From Paraglaciecola sp. MB-3u-78 (lineage in GTDB: Bacteria > Pseudomonadota > Gammaproteobacteria > Enterobacterales > Alteromonadaceae), in assembly GCF_002835935.1 (NCBI RefSeq), contig NZ_PJCF01000005.1, positions 62,001 through 126,000 on the forward strand: a DNA stretch of 64,000 nt, in the 5' to 3' direction. Positions 27,034 to 35,114 of this stretch are shown here, piece after piece (position 1 is the stretch's first letter; every line of letters starts with the position of its first letter). The position numbers and the translations under genes were made by a program. Under the pieces are notes generated by a model. That model was not told the origin of the DNA and did no database searches. It saw only the letters and a list, made by a program, of their open reading frames with translations.

Positions 27034-27385
27034 TTCTAGCTTCCTTTTATGTGATTTTTGTCGCTACCATGGCATCAGTATGCGAGACTTTTGCAAATGC
27101 TGGATTGATGGGCCGGGGGGAATAAAATGCTTGTTGAAATTGGTGGTGTTCGTTGCCTGTGAAGTACATCATTTATCCTTATTGGCATACGGTGTAGGTA
27201 ACAACTTTTTTGATTTCATAATAATAGTAGAGACTTGAGCAATCGCATTATTTTTGTTCAATAAGTAAAATTGTTTTACATGTAGAAAAACCTATCTTTT
27301 TTATTTCACTAGCAAAACAATAAGTGCTGAAGTAGACCTTTGTTGTATTTGACCTATGCTTTTGTAAATTGCATAAAGGTGCGTA
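27034..27385. other. Divergent intergenic region
   Basis: 352 bp between divergently oriented genes. It probably holds both promoters. No repeat, RNA or small gene could be supported. Confidence 0.4.
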
Positions 27386-28930
27386 ATGACTATGTCAGAT
27401 ACCTCAATATCACGCTCAGAAGAGTTAAGTTCTTCGAAAAAAATGTGCCCTTTCTGTGCAGAATTTATTTCGTGTACCGCGAAAAAGTGCAAACACTGCA
27501 ATGAGTTTGTCGACGAAAAATCTCGCAAGCAAAACCAATGGAGCAAAATGGCCCGAGTAGTGGGTTTGCTTACTGCTGCATTGAGTGTGTTCTATCCCAT
27601 TCGTGAAGGTTACTTCTACCTGCAACAAAAACAGCAACAACGGACAGAGTTAAGTTCTTATAAGCAGGTAGCGAAGTATTTTGAGTCTTTAGATTCTCTG
27701 AAATATTCCCAACAAGCTTTAACTAAAGCTTTGGCTTTAGCTCCTAGTGACATCGACCTGCAGCGCAGGTTGTTGATTTTACGTGCTCATGAACTACTTA
27801 GAGAAATCGAGTGGAGCACTAGTATTCAACCACAACATCAGCAGGTTATTGAGGAGATGATCTTAGACGGTTATCGGTTGTTGCAAACAAATTTGGCTGA
27901 TGAAGATCGAACTCAGTTATTGACTATGGTTGCCAGGTTGTTACCCCATGACCAATATTGGAATGATGATGATGCTATTTCTCATTTATTTACTCAGGCT
28001 TACGCTATACACCCTTCAGACTCTGAAGTGTTATTTCGATATGGACAATGGTTGGTAAACACTGAGCTTGACGCTGAAAAAGGTATTGAACTGATCACCC
28101 TAGCTGTAAAGCTCGATCCGAATGACGCTTTATACCCCCACGAATTAGCCAGAATATTACGAGCAAAAGGAGAATTCGAGCCGGCATTACTGCTACTGCG
28201 ACGTTCGATCAATCTGCTACCCAAACAGCGTGAGTTGCAGCGAATAAGAGCCTCAAACTACTCCAAAGCGGAACTCAGGAAGTTACTTACTGAAGCTGAT
28301 AGAACTCAGGATATTTCTACAGGAGAATTTTATGGTTTGAATATGCAGGCTAGACAAGAACTGATAGAACAAGTGTTACAGGAACGTCAGAATGATCGCA
28401 GTATTAACTTCATTGCTGCCCGTTTTTACTTCGCTAATCAACAATATAAATTGGCAGAGGAGGCCATTAACAAGTCAATATCTGATGGGGATTTGAAGCA
28501 AGTTATTAGAGGTTATTATTTAGAGCAATTCGAGTTGTATCGAAACATCCTTCTGAACACAGGTAACAACCCTGAAAAATTGCATGAAATACAACTGGCG
28601 TTTTCACATTATCAAGACGCTTTAAGTTTTGAGGAAGCGCTGGAAACAGGCGTGGAAGGTGAACACCGCTACAAAATTGGATTACGAGTTGAAAAGAAAG
28701 CTGATAGCGACAGCCAGCAGGGGTTATTAGTGATTAAAGCCTATAGTGGTTACCCCTTTTCGAAAGCAGGTGTGCAAGAAGGAGATAGAGTGTTGATGCT
28801 GGCCCATCGTCAAGTAAAATCAGTACTGGACATATATCGCATACTTAGTAATTTTACAGCAGGGACATCACTGCCTTTAACCATCAAACGACAAAAGCAG
28901 GAGCTTGAATTGGAGCTCTTGGTAGAGTAA
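27386..28930 (+). CDS. Zinc-ribbon/membrane/TPR/PDZ protein of unknown role
   Basis: 514 residues with an unusual order of domains. An N-terminal zinc ribbon has CPFC (Cys21, Cys24) and CKHC (Cys35, Cys38). A single membrane segment follows (about 56-71, VVGLLTAALSVFYPI). Then come tetratricopeptide-like helical repeats (about 90-400; SQQALTKALALAPSDIDLQRRL, AVKLDPNDALYPHELARILRAKGEFEPALLLL). A C-terminal PDZ domain (about 430-514) has AYSGYPFSKAGVQEGDRVLMLAHRQV. The zinc ribbon would be cytoplasmic and the TPR/PDZ part periplasmic if the positive-inside rule holds. It looks like a scaffold joining proteins across the membrane. It is monocistronic, with an AAAGGTG site before the ATG. Confidence 0.75.
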   Translation: MTMSDTSISRSEELSSSKKMCPFCAEFISCTAKKCKHCNEFVDEKSRKQNQWSKMARVVGLLTAALSVFYPIREGYFYLQQKQQQRTELSSYKQVAKYFESLDSLKYSQQALTKALALAPSDIDLQRRLLILRAHELLREIEWSTSIQPQHQQVIEEMILDGYRLLQTNLADEDRTQLLTMVARLLPHDQYWNDDDAISHLFTQAYAIHPSDSEVLFRYGQWLVNTELDAEKGIELITLAVKLDPNDALYPHELARILRAKGEFEPALLLLRRSINLLPKQRELQRIRASNYSKAELRKLLTEADRTQDISTGEFYGLNMQARQELIEQVLQERQNDRSINFIAARFYFANQQYKLAEEAINKSISDGDLKQVIRGYYLEQFELYRNILLNTGNNPEKLHEIQLAFSHYQDALSFEEALETGVEGEHRYKIGLRVEKKADSDSQQGLLVIKAYSGYPFSKAGVQEGDRVLMLAHRQVKSVLDIYRILSNFTAGTSLPLTIKRQKQELELELLVE

Positions 28931-29382
28931 TGCAAACGACAGATTATTGTGACTCAAGTTTATATTTTTTCAGCCTGTTATATGGCGTGTGGAGTTCATT
29001 CATTATTACCAAATTATTATTGGGCGCAGACGCAACTAAATCCTCTAACGGGACACTCGCAATGGTGCGTCACAGTTAAAGTGATAAAAAAGTGAACAAA
29101 AATTATTTGTTAGAGATTTATAATCACGTCTGAACTGTCTGCATACGAAATATCAGTTAAACGTGCTAGCCTCATGTTTGGTTTATCAGCGTGCCTTGAT
29201 TTGGTGCCTTGGCCTTTAAATATCGTAATAGACCCTTCTCTCGTGGCTCAGGAATAATCTGTGAAATCACATCTACAAAAAGGTAAACAGGCCCTAGTTT
29301 GGACTCCTCTGCAAACAAACATGCAGCACCTGTATAGCGAAACTGAGCAGTTCAATACCAAAACAGCCCAAAAGGATAATTA
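28931..29382. other. Intergenic region
   Basis: 452 bp with no convincing ORF, repeat or structured element. It should contain the promoter of the following hydrolase gene. Confidence 0.4.
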
Positions 29383-30204
29383 ATGAAACAATTGATTTTC
29401 TTAATATGGACAATTATATGTGGTCAATCTTTAGCATTAGCACATCAAAGCTCTATAACTTATGTGGCAAATGAAGCGGTATTGATAACAAACGGTGATA
29501 AAAAAGTATTGTTTGACCCGTTTTTTCATCAAGCATTTGGTACTTATCAGTTGGTGCCAGCAGAGACTAAACAGGCCATTTTTAGCGCAGCGCCTCCTTT
29601 TGACAAGCTTACTGCTATTGTTATCAGTCATGCACATGGTGATCATTTTGCCGCTGATGAGGTGTTGAAATATATGCTGAAACATCCAACTACCCAGTTA
29701 ATTGCACCTGAACAAGCGGTCACAGAACTTATGGCATTGACTGGGGCGAAGCCAATACTTACTCAAGTGACTAGCGTTAAACTGGCCTTTAATCAGGCAC
29801 CTAAAACCTTTGAAGTGGCAGGCTTAATGATTGACGCCGTGCGCATTCCTCATGCGGGTTGGCCCAGTCGCGCAGAGGTTGAAAACTTAGTGTTTAGGGT
29901 AACGTTAAACAACCAAGGTACATCTACCACTGTTATGCATATGGGCGATGCTGATCCCGATGACGATCATTTCCTGCCGTACAAAGACCATTGGCAAAAG
30001 CGTGTTAGCGATGCAGCTCTGCCGCCCTACTGGTTCTATTTTTCAGCCGAGGGTAGGGATATCTTGACTAATATTCTCAACGTTAAAAACAGTATTGGTA
30101 TCCATGTGCCCATTAAAATTCCCGATCGACTTAAATCTAGCGGTCAAGACTATTTTTCCAAGCCCGGTGAGCTTCGAAAGCTTGATGAATCTCATGAGCA
30201 TTAA
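29383..30204 (+). CDS. Secreted metallo-beta-lactamase-fold hydrolase
   Basis: 273 residues with a cleavable signal peptide (QLIFLIWTIICGQSLALA). The metal site HAHGDH, a following IPHAGWP, and HMGDADPDDDHF are typical of the UPF0173/UlaG-like branch of the fold. A periplasmic hydrolase with one or two metal ions is expected; the substrate cannot be deduced. An AAGGA ribosome site precedes the ATG. The next gene starts 20 bp downstream and may be co-transcribed. Confidence 0.8.
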   Translation: MKQLIFLIWTIICGQSLALAHQSSITYVANEAVLITNGDKKVLFDPFFHQAFGTYQLVPAETKQAIFSAAPPFDKLTAIVISHAHGDHFAADEVLKYMLKHPTTQLIAPEQAVTELMALTGAKPILTQVTSVKLAFNQAPKTFEVAGLMIDAVRIPHAGWPSRAEVENLVFRVTLNNQGTSTTVMHMGDADPDDDHFLPYKDHWQKRVSDAALPPYWFYFSAEGRDILTNILNVKNSIGIHVPIKIPDRLKSSGQDYFSKPGELRKLDESHEH

Positions 30205-30224
30205 ATATAGAAGGCAAATCCATC

Positions 30225-30443
30225 ATGAAACAGTTGGTCCCTTATCTTAACTTTAACGGCCAGTGCCAAGAGGCATTGCATTTTTATCAAAGCTGTTTTG
30301 ACGATTTAGAGCTATCTATGCAAACATTTGCTGATGCTAGGGTCGACGATATGTCACAAGAGAAGAAAGATAACGTGATGCATGCAGAATTTAAAACCGA
30401 TAAATTTGGCATTCAATGGATGTTAAATGTGATGAAAAGTTAA
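30225..30443 (+). CDS. Short PhnB/VOC-family protein, C-terminally truncated
   Basis: 72 residues. The N-terminus (LVPYLNFNGQCQEALHFYQSCF, then VMHAEFKTD) matches the PhnB-like branch of the vicinal-oxygen-chelate family. Those proteins are normally about 140 residues, so only the first betaalphabetabetabeta module remains. No continuation was found in the other frames before the next gene. It is either a decayed gene or a half-size protein that dimerises. It lies 20 bp after the hydrolase gene. Confidence 0.6.
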   Translation: MKQLVPYLNFNGQCQEALHFYQSCFDDLELSMQTFADARVDDMSQEKKDNVMHAEFKTDKFGIQWMLNVMKS

Positions 30444-30544
30444 TAACCTGAGCTCAGGCTATCTAGGTCTAATCAAGTTAACGTATTCTTATTTATCCAC
30501 TTTTTAGGTAGTCTAGTGCCTTCAAAAATTACTAGGGTATAAAT

Positions 30545-31024
30545 ATGAAGTCGCTATTTTGGGCACTATTGGTGATTGTGTCGGTAGGCTGTGGTTCGAC
30601 AGAACAGCCGAAGGCGAAATCTGAGCCTTTTACCGGGGAGATTTCAGCTAGCCAACTGCTTACAGAATATCCGCAATTTCGCTCCTATTATGAACAATAT
30701 CAACCGAGCGCCTCAGAAATTGCAGCGGTCAAATCTTTGTCAGGTAAGTCTCTGATCGTATTGCTTGGCACATGGTGCCATGACAGTGAGCGTGAAGTGC
30801 CGAGACTGTTGAAATTGTTGGATTTGTCTGGTGTTAAATTGGAAAGCTTGTCGTTACATGGCGTCAATTACAACAAACAGGAGCCAAATAATTTGCATCA
30901 GCAATATGACCTAAAATACACGCCAACCTTTATCCTGATGCAAGGTGAAAATGAGTTGGGACGGGTTGTTGAAAAACCTATGCTGAGTTTGGGTGAAGAT
31001 TTAGCCAGCTTTGTTACTGAGTGA
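30545..31024 (+). CDS. Thioredoxin-like lipoprotein with a single active-site cysteine
   Basis: 159 residues with a lipobox (VSVGCGS, Cys19-20 region) and a thioredoxin fold: LIVLLGTWCHDSEREVPRLLKLL and the cis-Pro segment KYTPTFILM. The active site reads WCHDS, so the second cysteine of CxxC is a serine. CxxS proteins act as isomerases or glutathionylation-type enzymes rather than dithiol reductases. It should be anchored facing the periplasm. An AGGGTATAAAT site precedes the ATG. Confidence 0.78.
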   Translation: MKSLFWALLVIVSVGCGSTEQPKAKSEPFTGEISASQLLTEYPQFRSYYEQYQPSASEIAAVKSLSGKSLIVLLGTWCHDSEREVPRLLKLLDLSGVKLESLSLHGVNYNKQEPNNLHQQYDLKYTPTFILMQGENELGRVVEKPMLSLGEDLASFVTE

Positions 31025-31093
31025 TTGAACCATTTTGTGGTGCAAGTAGCGTACTCGATTTTTTCATCTAACAATCTATAGTAGGAATTAACT

Positions 31094-32467
31094 ATTCAAT
31101 CACTCACACCCAGCGATAAAGACCTGTGGTTTCTTCCACTAGGTGGAACCGGCGAAATAGGCATGAACATGAACCTGTATGGTCATGCTGGGCAGTGGTT
31201 GATGATGGACTGTGGCATAACTTTTAATAGTCCACTTTGCCCCGAAGCTGAAGCAAAAACTTGTGGGCTGCATAAACATGACGTTGTGGCTGCCGACCCC
31301 TGGTTTATTAGTCAGCGTAAAGAGCAGCTAGCGGGTATTGTGATCACCCATGCCCATGAAGATCATATCGGGGCTTTGCCTTATTTATGGCGTCGCTTTA
31401 AATGCCCAGTTTACACTACCAAATACACCGCAGAAATATTGCGGCGAAAGCTTGCTCGTGATGGTCAAGGTGACAACATTCCGATCATCGAAATAGACAG
31501 TGGCGAGCGTGTGGATATTGGTGAATTTAACGTTGAATGGATGTTGATTACCCATTCCTTACCAGAGCCCCACGCTTTTGTGATCAGAACTTCAGCGGGC
31601 AACGTTTTTCATACCGCGGACTGGAAAATTGATCTAGCGCCGGTGACAGATAAACCCTTCAACGCCCATGCTTTTAAACTATTGGCCAAACAAAATATTT
31701 TAGCCATGGTTTGTGATTCAACCAATGCCACTCGCGGAGGACATTCTGTGTCTGAGCAACAATGTTATACGGGCTTAAAGCAAGCCGTCGCCAACGCAAA
31801 AGGCCGGGTAGTAGTGGGATGTTTTAGCAGTAACATTGCCCGTTTGATTACCCTAGCAAAAATAGCTAAAGAGACAGGCCGTTACTTTGCGTTGTTCGGT
31901 CGGTCATTACAAAACACTGTTGGCGCCGCCAAAGCCACAGGGCATTGGCCAGATGATTTGCCGGTGCTAGATGCTTTTAATGCTGGATATTTATTACCAC
32001 AAGAAGTGTTGGCGGTAGCAACAGGTAGTCAAGGCGAGCCAAGGGCCGCATTAAATCAATTGGCCAAAGACACCTATCGCAATGTGTCTCTGGATGAGGG
32101 GGATCTCGTGATTTTCAGCTCTATTGTGATACCCGGCAATGAAACATCAATCGAGAACCTGCTTAAAGCCTACAAAGCCCGCAAGATTCAAACCCTAATG
32201 GCCGATGACTCGGAGCTACCTATTCATGCCTCAGGCCATCCATGTCAGGAAGAACTAAAACAAATGTACGAATGGGTGCGCCCACAAATTGCTATTCCCA
32301 CACACGGAGAAGCCGAGCATTTACAAGCCAACGCAGAAATAGCCCGTTTAAGTCATGTACCCAGTAGTCTCACAGGATTGAACGGCGACCTGTTTAAGTT
32401 GGCACCAGAAGTAAAGTTAGTTAAACAGGCTGTGAGGGCAGGCAGGATTGCTTTGCAACAATCTTAG
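31094..32467 (+). CDS. RNase J-like metallo-beta-lactamase/beta-CASP ribonuclease, probable ATT start
   Basis: About 457 residues. The core has HAHEDH (metal site), a beta-CASP region (GCFSSNIARLITLAKIAKETG) and the closing motifs GNETSIENLL, HASGHP and PTHGEAEH, as in RNase J exo/endoribonucleases. The first ATG (31163) would cut the opening beta-strand; homologous sequence clearly continues upstream (DLWFLPLGGTGEIG equals the conserved 'PLGGxGEIG' of RNase J). The frame is open back to TAG at 31082, and the only plausible initiation codon upstream is ATT at 31094, seven bases after AGGA. Rare ATT starts are known, as in infC. A CTG (in GACCTGTGG) is the alternative. Confidence 0.8.
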   Translation: MQSLTPSDKDLWFLPLGGTGEIGMNMNLYGHAGQWLMMDCGITFNSPLCPEAEAKTCGLHKHDVVAADPWFISQRKEQLAGIVITHAHEDHIGALPYLWRRFKCPVYTTKYTAEILRRKLARDGQGDNIPIIEIDSGERVDIGEFNVEWMLITHSLPEPHAFVIRTSAGNVFHTADWKIDLAPVTDKPFNAHAFKLLAKQNILAMVCDSTNATRGGHSVSEQQCYTGLKQAVANAKGRVVVGCFSSNIARLITLAKIAKETGRYFALFGRSLQNTVGAAKATGHWPDDLPVLDAFNAGYLLPQEVLAVATGSQGEPRAALNQLAKDTYRNVSLDEGDLVIFSSIVIPGNETSIENLLKAYKARKIQTLMADDSELPIHASGHPCQEELKQMYEWVRPQIAIPTHGEAEHLQANAEIARLSHVPSSLTGLNGDLFKLAPEVKLVKQAVRAGRIALQQS

Positions 32468-32528
32468 GGGAGCCCTTTATAGCCAGATGAGCAAGATGAG
32501 ATCAAACTTGCTTTCAGGTTAGCTACTT

Positions 32529-34061
32529 TTATTTAACCTGTTGCAGCCTAAATGTTTGCAGGTTTACGATCAGATAAAGAACTGAAATTTGTGCTGCAAG
32601 GGCAATGAATACCCAGTAAATCTGTGGATTAAATCCCGCAAAGATAAAACAGCATAAGGCAATGGCGCCATTGGTGAGAGCATAAGGCAGCTGGGTTCTA
32701 AAATGTTCAAACTGCTGACATCCTGAGCCAGTGGAGGAGAGTATGGTGGTTTCTGAAATAGGTGAGCAGTGGTCACCAAATAAGCCTCCAGATAAAACTG
32801 CACCAATGCTCACTACAAGGGAAGCCTCTATGGCAAACGCAGTTGGGATCATTAAAGGGAACATAATGGCGAAGGTGCCCCATGACGAGCCAGTGCTAAA
32901 AGAAATAATGCCAGACAACACAAAAGCCACTGCCGGCAATAACCAATAGGGAAAACCTTGTTGAGCCTGCTCGGCGATATAAGTGGCCGTGCCGAGTTCC
33001 TTGCCTAACCCACTGAATGTCCACGCTAAAATCAGTACTATGGCGACTTGCATCATATTACCCATACCTTGCAAATACAGGCCAATGCCTTCAGTTAACG
33101 TTCTGACGCCATAGTAAGCCATCATAAACATTAAACTGACGGCGGCAAAAAAGTAGGCACTGGATAATGCGGCGCGAAAGGTCGACCCAGCAACATTTTC
33201 AAAAGGGAAACCTAAGGGAAGTAAGATTGCACACAGCACTGTGGCCATAATCAATAATGGAATAAACACAAATGACGCCCGAGCTTTACTGTGACTGAAT
33301 GCCTGTATAGCGTCCTTGTTTTGCTCACTAATGCTGTGCTCTGTCGCCCGTTTGGCTGTTTTTTCTGCCTCGGCCATGGGACCAAAATCAAGGTTTGTAT
33401 AGATAAGTACCGGTACAATAAAGATGGCCAAAATGGCATAGAACTGGAAAGGTATGGCCTGAATAAAACTATCCAAGGCCGATAAATCTTGCCCAGCACC
33501 ATCAAATTCTTTTTGTATCAGGCTAATGATGTATATGCCCCACCCGATAAAAGGCACTAAAATTGCGACAGGGGAAGACGTGGAGTCCACAATAAACGCC
33601 AGTTTTTCTCGTGATATTTTGAGTTTATCGAATAATGGCCGAAACACCGGGCCAACAATCAGCGGGGTGCCTAAGTCAGAGTAGAAAATGAAAATCCCTC
33701 CGCACCAAGCCGCTAGTTGTGCGCGGCCTGTGCTACTAATCTTGCGTACGATAGATAGCGCAAAAGCTGGTCCGCCCCCTGATTTTTCCATCAAGGTCAC
33801 AAATCCACCAATAAATACCAGCAGTACTATTACCCCTGCATTATAGCTATTGCTGAGTGTGGTCACTAAATGATCTTTGACTAAGGTAGACATAACGTCT
33901 AAAGGATTAAAGCCTACCAGCATGACGACGGCACTCACCACACCTGCAAACAAACCAATTACAACGTTGCGGGTACTTAGTGATAACCCTAGGGTAATGG
34001 CGATAGGAATAATAGAAGTGATATCAGCATGGGGCATTGTATTGGTCATTATGTTGAGCAC
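32529..34061 (-). CDS. NhaC-family Na+/H+ antiporter
   Basis: 510 residues with about twelve membrane helices. Conserved NhaC features include FIGGFVTLMEKSGGGPAFA, FYSDLGTPLIVGPVFRPL, VDSTSSPVAILVPFIGWG and FSTGSSWGTFAIMFPL plus GDHCSPISETTILSSTG. It exchanges sodium for protons at the inner membrane, fitting a marine lifestyle. Start is GTG 34061 (AGAGA upstream) or ATG 34049. It converges on the RNase J-like gene. Confidence 0.88.
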   Translation of the reverse strand: MLNIMTNTMPHADITSIIPIAITLGLSLSTRNVVIGLFAGVVSAVVMLVGFNPLDVMSTLVKDHLVTTLSNSYNAGVIVLLVFIGGFVTLMEKSGGGPAFALSIVRKISSTGRAQLAAWCGGIFIFYSDLGTPLIVGPVFRPLFDKLKISREKLAFIVDSTSSPVAILVPFIGWGIYIISLIQKEFDGAGQDLSALDSFIQAIPFQFYAILAIFIVPVLIYTNLDFGPMAEAEKTAKRATEHSISEQNKDAIQAFSHSKARASFVFIPLLIMATVLCAILLPLGFPFENVAGSTFRAALSSAYFFAAVSLMFMMAYYGVRTLTEGIGLYLQGMGNMMQVAIVLILAWTFSGLGKELGTATYIAEQAQQGFPYWLLPAVAFVLSGIISFSTGSSWGTFAIMFPLMIPTAFAIEASLVVSIGAVLSGGLFGDHCSPISETTILSSTGSGCQQFEHFRTQLPYALTNGAIALCCFIFAGFNPQIYWVFIALAAQISVLYLIVNLQTFRLQQVK

Positions 34062-34242
34062 TATGATGTATCTCTTTGGATATTTGCGTGCTTAAATCAA
34101 ATTTAACTAAGCTGACATACTTAGCATAAACGACCCATTGTCCCAATGTAAACCATAATAGAATTAACATTCTCAGTTGCTTGTTAGTGCGCTGCAGGAA
34201 TATATTTTTCTCACACACTTCTGACTTAAGTTAAGTGTGGCG

Positions 34243-34443
34243 TTAAGTCATCTGCTCATCGATAAATATCTCTTCAACACTTAAATTGAACAGCCGGCCG
34301 ATTTTAAATGCCAAGGGTAAACTGGGATCAAACTTACCCTTTTCAATGGCATTAGCCGTTTGTCTTGATACGTCCAAAGCATTGGCTAAATCCGCTTGAG
34401 TCCAGTCGCGTTCAGCTCTAAGTACTTTTAAGCGGTTTTTCAT
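34243..34443 (-). CDS. Small XRE-family transcription regulator
   Basis: 66 residues that are almost entirely a helix-turn-helix: LKVLRAERDWTQADLANALDVSRQTANAIEKGKFDPSLPLAFKIG, ending FNLSVEEIF. This is the compact YgzD-like type that usually accompanies a membrane protein gene. The ATG overlaps the stop of that upstream gene (ATGA at 34440-34443). An AAGTAAA/TTTACTT palindrome in front of the operon (34881-34906) is the probable autoregulatory operator. Confidence 0.88.
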   Translation of the reverse strand: MKNRLKVLRAERDWTQADLANALDVSRQTANAIEKGKFDPSLPLAFKIGRLFNLSVEEIFIDEQMT

Positions 34444-34862
34444 TGGTATTTCCTATTACCGATTAAAATACTGATGATGTATGTGATGGCCATGAGGATT
34501 ATAAGGTGATTAATTTCTGGCTCGAAGGTTATCAGTTTTATATCTTCCAATTGCTCGTAGGCAATACCAGCTATCAAACCCACACCTAAGGTTATGCCCA
34601 TGGCATCCATAGTGATTTTGCGTTGCAACTCGTCAAGGTTTGCTAAATGTTTGACGTTCACCATTATCATGGCCACACCCAACGCGAGATGAGTGATCAA
34701 GGCAGTAATCGAATAGGCTGGTTGATAATCCCAAATGTATTCTGCGCCAAATCTCAATAACGCAGTACTGGCTACCCAAGCCAAGGTCCATAACCCTAGA
34801 TGTAAAGTTTTGGATTTGTTGTGTTGTGTACAGGTTGTGTCGCTGTGTTTTACAGTGCTCAT
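34440..34862 (-). CDS. Small membrane protein co-transcribed with an XRE regulator
   Basis: 140 residues with four hydrophobic segments (about 26-45, 53-75, 90-110, 118-135; LGLWTLAWVASTALLRFGAEY, LIILMAITYIISILIGN). Family not recognised beyond 'XRE-partner membrane protein'. It is the first gene of a two-gene operon; its product may sense or relay a signal to the regulator. IS21 has inserted about 50 bp upstream of its start. Confidence 0.75.
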   Translation of the reverse strand: MSTVKHSDTTCTQHNKSKTLHLGLWTLAWVASTALLRFGAEYIWDYQPAYSITALITHLALGVAMIMVNVKHLANLDELQRKITMDAMGITLGVGLIAGIAYEQLEDIKLITFEPEINHLIILMAITYIISILIGNRKYQ

Positions 34863-34880
34863 AAGTCAAACTCCTAAGTC

Positions 34881-34906
34881 ATAAAGTAAAATAGGCTTTA
34901 CTTTAT
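34881..34906. promoter_or_regulatory. Candidate XRE operator
   Basis: Perfect 10-bp inverted repeat ATAAAGTAAA (34881-34890) and TTTACTTTAT (34897-34906) with a 6-bp spacer, 19 bp upstream of the membrane-protein start. Position and symmetry suit autoregulation by the small XRE protein. Confidence 0.6.
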
Positions 34907-34907
34907 G

Positions 34908-34915
34908 ACTTAGTT
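34908..34915. repeat. IS21 target-site duplication, left copy
   Basis: ACTTAGTT, repeated exactly at 37541-37548 on the other side of the element. Confidence 0.9.
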
Positions 34916-35114
34916 TGCATATTAACATCCAACCCGATCACCTAATAACATTGATGCCGATCACCTAATAACATCCATCCCGATCACTCAATAACATCGA
35001 AGCCGATCACTTTTTGGTTAAAATGTTATTCAGTGACCGGCTTAATGTTATTGCCCAACTTTTACTCTTTTTTGTCTGTCCAGTAGGTGTTTTTAACCGT
35101 TATTCTTTTCATTT

